From the NCBI RefSeq assembly GCF_900106835.1, contig NZ_FNNR01000005.1, forward strand, positions 346,540-410,539: 64,000 nt of DNA, in the 5' to 3' direction. The notes under the pieces were generated by a model. That model saw only the letters and a list, made by a program, of their open reading frames with translations, had not been told where the DNA came from and ran no database searches. Below are positions 1 to 8,294 of the stretch, in pieces (within the stretch, counting starts at the first letter, position 1; every line of letters starts with the position of its first letter). Source of the stretch: Arthrobacter sp. cf158. GTDB taxonomy: Bacteria > Actinomycetota > Actinomycetes > Actinomycetales > Micrococcaceae. The translations under genes were made by a program, and so were the position numbers.

Positions 1-480
1 CAATACGACCGGACCTATCAGGTTGAGCCCGGTCGTCAGAACGAGAATACCGAGAGCCACGAGAATGTGTTCGGGCAGGGTGAACTCAGGGATGCTCAAC
101 AGAGGCGGTATGAAACTCGCAATGGCATAAGCATTGCTCGCTATCACGATGACAATAGTCCAGATGTAGGCCCAGCCCGCCGCCCAACCGTAGTTTTCCC
201 CGACGAGACGCCGGGCCCACTGGTAACTGCCACCTTGGAACGGCCACCGGGAAACCAATACGCCAAGGCTCAACGCAATAAGGAGCTGGAGAACGAGAAC
301 GATGGCGAACGCCCACCATCCTGCCGGCCCGGCAGCCTGCATGACCAAGCCGAAAACGGCGTAGAGGGCAACGATGGGGGAGATAAAGACGAATGCCAGG
401 GTGAATGCATCGCGCATCCTGAACTGACGTTTAAGCGTTGCGCTTCCAGCCGGGGTAGCACGTGGTGATGGGTGGGACAT
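1..480 (-). CDS. APC-family amino acid permease, N-terminal 160 residues (cut by window edge)
   Basis: The reading frame starts at the ATG complementary to 478-480 and stays open to base 1, so the C-terminal two thirds lie outside the window. The visible part has the APC N-terminal layout: a basic cytosolic leader, a first membrane helix with the ISPIVALY motif, a second helix after AAGPAGWW, the conserved SRWP...GGSYQWARRLVG loop and further helices. It is clearly homologous to the permease at 39076-40557 (shared SPIVALY, YQWARRLVG and NLIGP motifs). A weak AAAGG lies upstream. Substrate cannot be read from sequence; an amine or amino acid fits the flanking genes. Confidence 0.85.
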   Translation of the reverse strand, partial: MSHPSPRATPAGSATLKRQFRMRDAFTLAFVFISPIVALYAVFGLVMQAAGPAGWWAFAIVLVLQLLIALSLGVLVSRWPFQGGSYQWARRLVGENYGWAAGWAYIWTIVIVIASNAYAIASFIPPLLSIPEFTLPEHILVALGILVLTTGLNLIGPVVL

Positions 481-1191
481 TTGGGGGGCCTTTCAGTATT
501 TCTGTATCCGGAGGCCGCTATGGCCAGCAGTCTACGGTGACCGCTCCAAGGGAAGCCGGATTTGAGGCGCAGAGGGGATCTTGCTTCAGCTACCGTACTC
601 GGTTATGACACCAATCACAAGGGTTTTTTTCATAAGCTCAAGAAATAGATGGATTATTGATCATATGTGCTTGCGTCTGCCTGATGATTGCTCGCATCGT
701 TACGATTAGCTAGTGGTCGCGCTTCCGTAGCCTGGCTGGCATCCGTGCCTCGATGGAAGGGGCTCAGCTCCCTGGAAGCGCCATAGACTTTCATGGGTAT
801 CAGCGCCCGCGCGCGCATCCCCGGAATGCATACAGGCATGCCAAGCGCGCGGTCGAGCGGCGCATTGCCCGCTATACCGATCTTCGGGAGGCGCGTTTGG
901 ACACGCGCCATGAGCGGTATCGGCAATGCTGGCCCTAATCCTGAGCGCAAACGGCCCTGATCTAGCCTGAGGTCAACACTGAAATCAGCATGACGGCTTC
1001 TTTGCCTATGACCGACTTTCGGGCTCGCTGAGGCCCTGGCAGCCTTTTGGCAGTGTCCTGCTTGCCGTCCGGACACGAATCCCGGAGTCTGGTGCCACTG
1101 TGTGGCATGGGGGTAGCCAACCAGGAGAACGCTCCCGAAGGAGGGGCTATCTAGCTGTCTGACAAGTTTGGTCTCGTGCGGGGCGTACGGC
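481..1191. other. intergenic region without a convincing gene
   Basis: About 710 bases between the divergent-side permease start and the stop of the Lrp gene. Several short frames are open on both strands but none has a ribosome site or a recognisable product. The part next to the permease (about 540-665) is AT-richer and probably carries its promoter. A small inverted repeat (TGCCAC / GTGGCA, 1093-1107) lies 100 bases beyond the Lrp stop and might end that transcript. Confidence 0.5.
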
Positions 1192-2175
1192 TTAGGTAAG
1201 GCCGGACCAGGTGTAGGGCAGCTTGTGGATATGAAGATAGGTGTAGGTGTGTGTTCCTACTACTGATTGGATAGACCGCAGGCGGGATCCGACAAAGTCT
1301 GCAAGGTCTGCTTTGTCCCTGCAGGTCACTTCGAGCATGAGATCGTGCCGACCGCTGGTAGTGATGATCATGCCCACTTCGGGGTGCTCTGCGAGATCCT
1401 TGGCTGCCGCGCGGATGTCGCCTGACACGGTGACGCCAATCCCCGCTTGTACTTGGCCTTGTGACAGCAGGCGGTTCACCATGGTGTTGATGTGCAGAAC
1501 GCCCGTGTCCAGCAGTCGTAGTACCCGTCGCCGGGCGCTGGGGTAGGTCAGCCCTGAAACGGCGGCGAGGTCGGTGTATGAAGCGCGGCCGTCCTCTCGA
1601 AGGGCCTGAATAATCGACATGTCTGCCTGGTCGAGTGTGAGCGCTTCCTGCTGTGAACTCATGTTCAGTCTGCGGCCGCCTCCCAAGCCACCTGAAGTGT
1701 CGTATCCGTACTTTTCAAAAGAGAGGTAGAGGAAGGTCTGGCAGCTTTGAACGCCGTGAACGGCCCGGATCTCATCGAGGACCTGCAGCAGTTCGTCGTC
1801 GTCTTTGCATACGACTTCGACGAGGATATCGAAGTCCCCGGCGGTGGAGACGACAAAGTCTGTAGCCGGGAACGCTGCAAGGTGTTCGGCCACTTCCCGG
1901 GCAGACGTACTGACATTAATGGCGACACCAGCGAACGTCCTATAACCGAGAACCTCTGGAGATACGCTACCGACTACCTTGATGACGCCGCCGCGTTCAA
2001 GCCTGTCAATTCGATGCCGAATGGCTTCCCCTGAGAGGCTGACCTCGTTGCCCATATCGGAGAAAGTGGCTCGGCCGTCCTCACGAAGCAGATCGATCAA
2101 GGCCAGGTCAACGGGGTCGAGCGTCACCGATGGATGCTGTGCTGCTGCTCCGATTCGGGCTGTTTCGGTCGTCAC
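1192..2175 (-). CDS. double-length Lrp/AsnC-type transcriptional regulator
   Basis: 327 residues, about twice the usual Lrp length. It has two tandem HTH-plus-RAM units: the first winged helix begins near residue 18 (DPVDLALIDLLREDGR) and the second near residue 180 (LDQADMSIIQALREDGR), each followed by an alpha/beta effector-binding RAM domain. The start is a GTG at 2173-2175 with AGGAG seven bases upstream. The gene lies downstream of the amine/GABA operon, past a strong hairpin, so it probably has its own promoter. Double Lrp proteins usually sense an amino acid or amine and control adjacent catabolic genes; that role is inferred. Two more of the same architecture lie at 32572 and 60755. 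Confidence 0.88.
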   Translation of the reverse strand: MTTETARIGAAAQHPSVTLDPVDLALIDLLREDGRATFSDMGNEVSLSGEAIRHRIDRLERGGVIKVVGSVSPEVLGYRTFAGVAINVSTSAREVAEHLAAFPATDFVVSTAGDFDILVEVVCKDDDELLQVLDEIRAVHGVQSCQTFLYLSFEKYGYDTSGGLGGGRRLNMSSQQEALTLDQADMSIIQALREDGRASYTDLAAVSGLTYPSARRRVLRLLDTGVLHINTMVNRLLSQGQVQAGIGVTVSGDIRAAAKDLAEHPEVGMIITTSGRHDLMLEVTCRDKADLADFVGSRLRSIQSVVGTHTYTYLHIHKLPYTWSGLT

Positions 2176-2234
2176 CGATCATCTCCTTGAGTTTGGGCGC
2201 TGGTGCTCCTGAAAATATATCAAGTTAAGCACCG

Positions 2235-2266
2235 GCAAGGTGGCATTTTCTCAAATGCCACCTTGC
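2235..2266 (-). terminator. hairpin ending the GABA/aldehyde dehydrogenase operon
   Basis: A perfect 14-bp stem (2235-2248 with 2253-2266, arm GCAAGGTGGCATTT) with a 4-base loop, 20 bases after the aldehyde dehydrogenase stop and 60 bases before the Lrp start. No long T tract follows on the minus strand, so termination or attenuation is inferred from the stem. Confidence 0.65.
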
Positions 2267-2285
2267 TTGGTACTCGCGTAGGCGC

Positions 2286-3779
2286 CTAGGGGGCCAAATG
2301 AAGGACTGATGTTTTGGAGTGGGTGTAGTGCTCCACGGCTTGGGGACCGAGTTCACGCCCGAATCCGGATGCCTTCATACCTCCGAAGGGGAGGGTGGGG
2401 TGGAAGACGCCGTAGGTGTTGGCCCAGACGGTACCGGCTTCCAGCTTCCGAGTGATGCGGTGAACCCGGGAGACGTCCTTGGTCCACAGCCCAGCTGCGA
2501 GTCCGTATTCTGTGGAGTTAGCCTTCTCCACGGCGTCCTGCTCATCCGTGAACGTATCGATGGCTAGCACCGGGCCAAAGACCTCCTGGCTCGCCAGCGG
2601 GTGACCTGCGGGGATGCCAGAGACGATTGTCGGAGCCAGGAAGAAGCCGTGATCGGGAACGGTCGTACTACTGGTCGAGACCGATGCGCCCGCTTGTTGA
2701 GCTTCGGTGAGGAAGGATTTGATTTTCTTCAGTTGACCTTCTGAGATCACTGGCCCGATGTCGGCTCCTGGATCCATGGAGTGTCCGAGTGAGAGCTTGC
2801 CGGTGCGCTCGGTCAGGGCTTTGAGGAATTTTTCCTTAATGCTTTCCTGAACCAGAACTCGGCTGCCGGCGATGCAGATTTGTCCTGCGTTGGTCCAGAT
2901 TCCGGCCGCGACACCCTCAACGGCAGCTTCAAGATCAGCGTCCTCAAAAATGACTTGGGCGCTCTTGCCGCCCAGCTCCACGGTTGCAGGTGTCAGGGTC
3001 TCTGCAGCTGCCCGGAGTATGGCCTTGCCGGTTGCGGTCGAGCCTGTGAACGCAATCTTGTCGACATCCGTGGAGGCGGAGAGAGCTTCTCCGGCCGTTC
3101 TCCCTCCAGTCACCACGTTGAATACTCCAGCAGGCACGCCGGCTTCGTAGGCAAGGTGTGCCAGAAGGACGCTGGACGCCGAGGCGAGCTCGGATGGTTT
3201 GGCGACTACCGTGTTGCCGAAGGCCAAGGCCGGACCAACCTTGTAGGTGAGGATGGGCAGTGGGTAGTTCCATGGGGTGATGGCCGCACAGACGCCCAGT
3301 GGTTCGCGGGTGGTGGTTGCGAAATACTCTCGCGGTGCGGGGACAACGGTCCCGGACGCTTTAGTGCACCAACCGGCGAAGTAGCGCAGTACGGATGCAG
3401 CTTCGGCGATGTCCAGTCGTGCTTCGGCCAAGGGCTTTCCGGTGTCTCGGGCCTCAATTTCACTGAGGATCTCGGCATCACGCTCCACTAGGTCGGCAAG
3501 CCGGAAGAGAATACGCTCACGTTCTTCGGGATCGACTTCGGACCAACGGCCGTCTTTGAAGGCCGCGCGCGCGGCAGCGACGGCTGCGTCAACGTCGCCG
3601 GCACCCGAATCGGCGAGTTCACCAATGACTTGCCCGGTGCCCGGATCGATGATGTTGAGATAAGTCCCGCCCGTCGATGCATACGTTTCCCCGTTGATGA
3701 AGCTCTGGACGGGGTAGTCGAATATAGCTTGGCTGGACGCGGACTCTGCAAGGTGCGCCGCGTCAGTGATGTGGGTCAT
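2286..3779 (-). CDS. NAD(P)-dependent aldehyde dehydrogenase (aminoaldehyde/betaine-aldehyde type)
   Basis: 497 residues, full length for the ALDH superfamily. Visible are the coenzyme motif ITPWNYP, the FTGST nucleotide loop, the general base glutamate in VELGGKS, the catalytic cysteine in NAGQICIAGSR and the C-terminal PFGGMKASGFGRELG. It oxidises an aldehyde to its acid; the sequence style (WNYPLPIL, EVFGPVLA) is that of aminobutyraldehyde, guanidinobutyraldehyde or betaine aldehyde enzymes. Its start overlaps the gabT stop in an ATGA, so the two are translationally coupled. With the ureohydrolase and GABA transaminase in the operon, 4-aminobutanal or 4-guanidinobutanal is the likely substrate (inference). 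Confidence 0.88.
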   Translation of the reverse strand: MTHITDAAHLAESASSQAIFDYPVQSFINGETYASTGGTYLNIIDPGTGQVIGELADSGAGDVDAAVAAARAAFKDGRWSEVDPEERERILFRLADLVERDAEILSEIEARDTGKPLAEARLDIAEAASVLRYFAGWCTKASGTVVPAPREYFATTTREPLGVCAAITPWNYPLPILTYKVGPALAFGNTVVAKPSELASASSVLLAHLAYEAGVPAGVFNVVTGGRTAGEALSASTDVDKIAFTGSTATGKAILRAAAETLTPATVELGGKSAQVIFEDADLEAAVEGVAAGIWTNAGQICIAGSRVLVQESIKEKFLKALTERTGKLSLGHSMDPGADIGPVISEGQLKKIKSFLTEAQQAGASVSTSSTTVPDHGFFLAPTIVSGIPAGHPLASQEVFGPVLAIDTFTDEQDAVEKANSTEYGLAAGLWTKDVSRVHRITRKLEAGTVWANTYGVFHPTLPFGGMKASGFGRELGPQAVEHYTHSKTSVLHLAP

Positions 3780-5143
3780 TTGTTTTCTCCAAGGGTCTGT
3801 GCCGTTGCAATGGAAAGTGCCTCGATAAGAACGTCCAGCCCGTCTTGGAGGAGGTCTTGCCCGATCACCAAGGGCGGCAACAGTCGAATGACGTTGCCGT
3901 GCGTTCCAGTGACGAGGACGAGAACGCCTTGTTCGTGGCAGAGCCGTGCCGCCGCCCGGGCCAGGTCCGGCGCAGGTGTCTTTGTTCCAGGGAGGACGAG
4001 TTCGATGGCTATCATGGCACCGCGTCCGCGGATGTCCCCGATGGGCGAACCGGGGAGCTTTTGCGCCGTGGCGAACCTGCTGATTGCTGTCTCACCGATT
4101 TTCCTGGCAGCTTCAAGGAGCCCGTTATCGGTGATTTCCGCGATTGCCGCCAAAGCCGAGGCGCAGGCTGCTGGATTGCCGCTGTAAGTTCCGCCGAGGC
4201 CGCCAGGTTGGACGGCGTCCATGAGTTCGGCGCGGCCGGTGACCGCTGACAGGGGTAGTCCGCCTCCCACGCCCTTACCGATAGCCATGAGGTCGGGAAC
4301 AATCTGCTCATGTTCTGAGGCGAACCAGTCGCCGGTGCGGCCGGTGCCGCTTTGTACTTCGTCGGCGATGATCAGAATGCCGTTGGTATGCGCGTACGAC
4401 TGGAGTGCGGTGAGGTAACCGGGCGCGGGAACAATAAATCCGCCCTCGCCTTGGATGGGTTCCACCACGATTGCCGCCACTTCGGTAGCACCGATGCGGG
4501 ATTCTATGGCATTGATGACCAGGGTTGCCGCCTCTTCCCCGGAGAGGCCGTCCCGGTAAGGGTAGGACGCCGGCACTCGGTAAATTTCGCTGGCGAGGGG
4601 CCCGAAACCAAGTTTGAAGGGTGCGGCTTTCGCTGTCATGGCCAAGGTCAGGTTGGTGCGTCCGTGGTAGGCGTGCTCAAGCACGACAATTGCTTGCCGG
4701 CCAGTAGCCTTCCTAGCGACTTTAACGGCGTTCTCCACAGCTTCGGAGCCGGAATTGAACAGGGCAGTCCGTTTGGCGTGTGTGCCAGGTGTGATGCTGT
4801 TGAGTTTCTCGCACACCTCGACGTACCCCTCGTAGGGAGTAACGAAGAATGCGGTGTGCGTGAATGCGTTGATTTGCCGGGTGACCGCCTCGACGACTTT
4901 GGGGTTGGCGTTGCCGACAGTGGACACTCCCACCCCTGAGGCCAGATCGATCAGCTGGTTCCCATCGGCGTCGACCAGGATTCCGCCACCAGCTGCTGTG
5001 ACATAAATGGGCAGCACGGAGGGGATCGCCGAGGTGACGGCCTCGGCACGTCGGTTTTGGAGCTTGAGGGAATTGGGGCCCGGAATCTGGGTGCGCACAA
5101 TCCGTTGCTGCGAGATGGCGGGGCCGCCGGTGATGCTGTTCAT
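3776..5143 (-). CDS. gabT: 4-aminobutyrate (GABA) aminotransferase, class III PLP enzyme
   Basis: 455 residues. It transfers the amino group of GABA (or a similar omega-amine) to 2-oxoglutarate, giving succinate semialdehyde. Class III features seen are NSGSEAVENAVK, the HAYHGRT segment, EPIQGEGG, the ADEVQSGTGRTG stretch with the PLP-stacking aspartate, and the PLP lysine in AIGKGVGGGLP. The start chosen (ATG at 5141-5143) has AGGAG seven bases upstream; a longer frame lacks a ribosome site. It lies 23 bases after the gabD stop and overlaps the downstream aldehyde dehydrogenase. Another omega-amino acid substrate is possible, but gabD next door favours GABA. Confidence 0.87.
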   Translation of the reverse strand: MNSITGGPAISQQRIVRTQIPGPNSLKLQNRRAEAVTSAIPSVLPIYVTAAGGGILVDADGNQLIDLASGVGVSTVGNANPKVVEAVTRQINAFTHTAFFVTPYEGYVEVCEKLNSITPGTHAKRTALFNSGSEAVENAVKVARKATGRQAIVVLEHAYHGRTNLTLAMTAKAAPFKLGFGPLASEIYRVPASYPYRDGLSGEEAATLVINAIESRIGATEVAAIVVEPIQGEGGFIVPAPGYLTALQSYAHTNGILIIADEVQSGTGRTGDWFASEHEQIVPDLMAIGKGVGGGLPLSAVTGRAELMDAVQPGGLGGTYSGNPAACASALAAIAEITDNGLLEAARKIGETAISRFATAQKLPGSPIGDIRGRGAMIAIELVLPGTKTPAPDLARAAARLCHEQGVLVLVTGTHGNVIRLLPPLVIGQDLLQDGLDVLIEALSIATAQTLGENK

Positions 5144-5166
5144 GGGGGTTCTCCTGACGTTTTCTG

Positions 5167-6612
5167 TTACCACTGGACGGCGATGTACTTGGTTTCGAGG
5201 AATTCGTGAATTCCGTGATGCCCGCCTTCACGGCCGATGCCGCTTTGCTTTACACCGCCGAAGGGTGCAGCGGGGTCCGAGAAGATGCCGGTGTTCACGC
5301 CCACCATGCCGGCATGGACTCGTTCGGCGACGCGCAGCGCCCTGGCCAGGTCGGCGCTGAAGACGTAGGAACCGAGTCCCATGTCCGTCGCGTTGGCCAT
5401 GGTGACCACGTGGTCTTCATCGGAGAAGCCCACTACTGGGGCGACGGGGCCGAAGAGCTCGTGGTTCAAGATGTCGGCGTCGGGCGCTACGTTGGTCAGC
5501 ACGGTGGGAGCGAAGTAGTAGCCGGGGCCGGCCGGCACCTCTGTACTGGTGGCACGCTCGGCTCCGGCCTCGATGGCAGACGCCACGGCTTCTCTCAGGC
5601 CTTCCAAGGCGGCCTTGCTGGCGAGAGGTCCGACTTCAGTGGAGGCGTCGCTGCCCGGGCCAAGGCGCAGGGCTTCCATGGCCTTGACGAATTTGTTGGT
5701 GAATTCCTCACGGATGGCGTCATGAACGTAGAAGCGGTTGGCTGCGGTGCAGGCTTCGGCGTTGTGGCGCATTTTTGCAGTCATTGCAGCTTCGACGGCT
5801 TTGTCGACGTCGGCGTCCTCAAAGATGATGAAGGGCGCGTTGCCGCCCAGCTCCATACCAGTGTTGAGCACCCGTCCGCTGGCCTGATTAAGCAGTTGGC
5901 GACCCACTTGAGTGGAACCGGTGAAGGAGAGCATTTGAACCGGGCTGGAGTCGATCAAAGCTGCAACGACTTCCTTGTCCCTGCGGGTCGGGACGATGTT
6001 GAGCGCGCCGTTGGGCACTCCAGCCTGAGTCAGTAACTCGGCGATTCTCAGAGCCGTCAGGGGTGTCTGGTTGGAGGGTTTGACGACGACGGTACAGCCT
6101 GCCGCCAACGCGGGGGCAACCTTGCGGGTGATCATGGCGGCGGGCAGGTTCCACGGGGTAATCGCCAGAACGACGCCGACAGGCTGGGAAATCTCCATGA
6201 TGCGCCGGTTTCCGGTGGGGGACTCACGGAGAGAGCCAGGGAGCCGTACTGCCTCTTCGCTAAACCAGCGGAAGAACTCGGCAGCGTAGTCTGCTTCGGC
6301 GAGAGCGTCGGCACGCGCCTTACCGTTTTCGGCGACGATCAGGCTCGCGATTTCTTCGCGGTGAGCTGTGAGGACCTCGAAGGCGGACCGGAGCACCTCG
6401 GCGCGCTGGCGAGGCGTCAAGGCTCCCCACGGTTTTAGCGCCTTCTGCGCCGCTTCTGCGGCTGCGAGGCCGTCACTGATGGAGCCGTTTGCGACGTCGA
6501 CGATGGTTTTGCCGGTGGCTGGATCCTCCACCGGGAAAACGGCGCCGTCGGAGGCGCGGCGGAATCCGCCGTCGATGAACAGGCCGCTGGGGCCGGTAAA
6601 AGATTCTGTCAT
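5167..6612 (-). CDS. gabD: succinate-semialdehyde dehydrogenase
   Basis: 481 residues, the usual GabD length. The ALDH motifs are ITPWNLPAAMITRK, FTGSTQVGR, the base glutamate in MELGGNAPF and the catalytic cysteine in NAEACTAANRFYV, a signature typical of succinate semialdehyde dehydrogenases. It oxidises succinate semialdehyde to succinate, feeding the TCA cycle. An AGGA stands ahead of the ATG. It sits directly before gabT in one transcription unit, which is the classic GABA shunt pair. Glutarate semialdehyde (from 5-aminovalerate) is an alternative or extra substrate. Confidence 0.9.
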   Translation of the reverse strand: MTESFTGPSGLFIDGGFRRASDGAVFPVEDPATGKTIVDVANGSISDGLAAAEAAQKALKPWGALTPRQRAEVLRSAFEVLTAHREEIASLIVAENGKARADALAEADYAAEFFRWFSEEAVRLPGSLRESPTGNRRIMEISQPVGVVLAITPWNLPAAMITRKVAPALAAGCTVVVKPSNQTPLTALRIAELLTQAGVPNGALNIVPTRRDKEVVAALIDSSPVQMLSFTGSTQVGRQLLNQASGRVLNTGMELGGNAPFIIFEDADVDKAVEAAMTAKMRHNAEACTAANRFYVHDAIREEFTNKFVKAMEALRLGPGSDASTEVGPLASKAALEGLREAVASAIEAGAERATSTEVPAGPGYYFAPTVLTNVAPDADILNHELFGPVAPVVGFSDEDHVVTMANATDMGLGSYVFSADLARALRVAERVHAGMVGVNTGIFSDPAAPFGGVKQSGIGREGGHHGIHEFLETKYIAVQW

Positions 6613-6654
6613 GGTTTTTCCTATTACGCTCTGGGAATCTGGGTGGTCTGTCGC

Positions 6655-7452
6655 TTAGACAGGCTGGTGGTCGGCCGCCAGACGTGGGGCCTTGTCCTGA
6701 ATTGCCAGGAATGCTTCGGCACCGAAGTCAGCAACGAGATCGGTACCGTTGATCCAGTGCGACTCGGGCGTGGTCAGGAACCAGGCGACGTTGGCGATTT
6801 CCGTGGGCGTTCCCGGCCGGCCGGAGCGTTGGACGATCGGGTCGAGCTCTTCGGCGCCCATGGATTCGTAGAAGGAATCCAGCAGCGGTGTCTGTACCGG
6901 GCCGGGGCTGACCGAGTTGACCCGGAAGCGTCCAAAGTATTTTTGCGCTGCCAGAATGGTCCACACCACCGCTGCTTCCTTGGCGCGGTTGTACGCAAGG
7001 TAGCCGTCATCTTCGGAGAGGTTGAGGGCTTTGAGGGCAGATTCGACGTCGGGGGCTTGGATGAGGGAGGTTACTTCTTCGAGGTGGTCCCGCCAGTACC
7101 ACCCGGAGGTAGAGGCGACGTTGACTACCGACCCACCGGGGGTGATTTTCGGGGCCGCCTTCTCGATCAGTTCACGGATACCGAGGAAGTTCACGGACAA
7201 CACGGTGCGGGATCCGGCCGTGCCGGCAACCCCAGCGACGTTGCACAGGATGTCGATGGCGTCGGGCAGGGCGTCGACAGCTGCAGCAATTGAAGCCGAA
7301 TCGGCCAGGTTAACGGTGATGGTTTGAACGTCCAGCGGACAGGCGTTGCGGTCCAGGACGATGACGTTGTCATTGTTGTCGAGGAATTTCTGAGCGGTTG
7401 CCAAGCCGATGCCGGAGGATGCTCCGGTGATTACTACGGTGCGGGGAGTCAT
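6655..7452 (-). CDS. SDR oxidoreductase resembling 3-alpha-hydroxysteroid dehydrogenase/carbonyl reductase
   Basis: 265 residues. The N-terminal coenzyme motif TGASSGIG, the NVAG motif, the serine in VASTSG and the YNRAK catalytic tyrosine/lysine are all present. Between the serine and the tyrosine lies an insert of about 30 residues, as in 3-alpha-HSD/carbonyl reductase enzymes. The aspartate in VLDRN after the second strand suggests preference for NAD(H). AGGAG precedes the ATG. It is a close relative of the SDR at 16380-17180 (shared VLDRN, GYxWRD, SPGPVxTPLL, FYxSMG). It oxidises an alcohol or reduces a carbonyl in the operon's pathway; the substrate is unknown. Confidence 0.83.
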   Translation of the reverse strand: MTPRTVVITGASSGIGLATAQKFLDNNDNVIVLDRNACPLDVQTITVNLADSASIAAAVDALPDAIDILCNVAGVAGTAGSRTVLSVNFLGIRELIEKAAPKITPGGSVVNVASTSGWYWRDHLEEVTSLIQAPDVESALKALNLSEDDGYLAYNRAKEAAVVWTILAAQKYFGRFRVNSVSPGPVQTPLLDSFYESMGAEELDPIVQRSGRPGTPTEIANVAWFLTTPESHWINGTDLVADFGAEAFLAIQDKAPRLAADHQPV

Positions 7453-7484
7453 GTTTTCTCCTAGGAGTGATGCCTGTCGGCTGT

Positions 7485-8294
7485 TCAGTAGACGTGGATG
7501 TGTTGTTGTACTCGGCGGCCGAGTTCACGATTGCCGCGGATGGCCAGCAGGTTTGCCGCCTCAGGGAGGCCGACGCGTCCGGTAGCCCAAAGGATGAAGG
7601 CATCGGCATCGGAAATGATGGTGGCCGCTGCGGTTTCGTGTTTATCAGTGTGCTCGGCGCTGACAGCTCCGTCCGCGGACCGGCGCAATATCCACGAGCT
7701 GCCACCCTCCCCGCTGAGGAACAACCGGACGGGTTCTGCAAGTTGGCTTGCCAAGGTGGAGGGGGACATTTGCGGCAGCCCGGCCATGAGCCACTTTATG
7801 GATGGTTCGAGGAATTCTCTGAGGGGGGCGATCTGTGGGATTTCCAGGGGACCGCGGGGTTCGATCAGATCGTGGCGGAGGTGGCAGTAGTGGTCGAACA
7901 CCAGAGAGTCTGCGATGAGGTGGGCTGGGTACTTACCGGCGTTGTCAAAATCAACCAGGAGGTCCCGGGCTGCGGGGGTCTGCATATGCCGCAGGGCGGG
8001 CAGGGCCAATGGCAGCAACGCCTTGTAGTCCATGACTGTCTGCTGCGGTGACTGCGCGCGGAAGTGTTCGACGTGTTTGTCATTGGTGGCTTCAAGGTCG
8101 CCACTGACCGGAGAAGGCAGCGATTCAGGCTCCACCACTTCTCGGAGGGTGGATGTTAAGTGAATGAAGACATCATGAACGGACCAGCCCGGGCATGCGC
8201 TGGGCAGGCTCCAGTGCTCGTTCTTGAGGCGAGCGGCCATTTCCAGGGCGAAGGATCCCAGTCGTTCCAGGGCCGGGATAGCCTGGGTGCTCAT
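7485..8294 (-). CDS. maleylpyruvate isomerase family protein (DinB-like fold, mycothiol-linked)
   Basis: 269 residues. The N-terminal four-helix metal-binding domain of the mycothiol-dependent maleylpyruvate isomerase family is recognised from ACPGWSVHDVFIHL (first metal histidine) and the second ligand cluster FDHYCHLRHD. A C-terminal SCP2-like domain of about 90 residues follows and ends in the unusual IHVY. The start overlaps the CoA-transferase stop by ATGA, so translation is coupled; a much longer upstream frame is an artefact. Members isomerise or transfer thiol adducts using mycothiol. There is no ring-cleavage dioxygenase nearby, so maleylpyruvate is unlikely to be the substrate. A paralogue lies at 29875-30681. 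Confidence 0.75.
   Translation of the reverse strand: MSTQAIPALERLGSFALEMAARLKNEHWSLPSACPGWSVHDVFIHLTSTLREVVEPESLPSPVSGDLEATNDKHVEHFRAQSPQQTVMDYKALLPLALPALRHMQTPAARDLLVDFDNAGKYPAHLIADSLVFDHYCHLRHDLIEPRGPLEIPQIAPLREFLEPSIKWLMAGLPQMSPSTLASQLAEPVRLFLSGEGGSSWILRRSADGAVSAEHTDKHETAAATIISDADAFILWATGRVGLPEAANLLAIRGNRELGRRVQQHIHVY

Noticed and set aside
654..1076. 140-residue minus-strand open frame between the permease and Lrp-1
   Set aside because: No ribosome site, no recognisable domain, Arg/Ala-rich composition typical of a chance frame in high-GC DNA.
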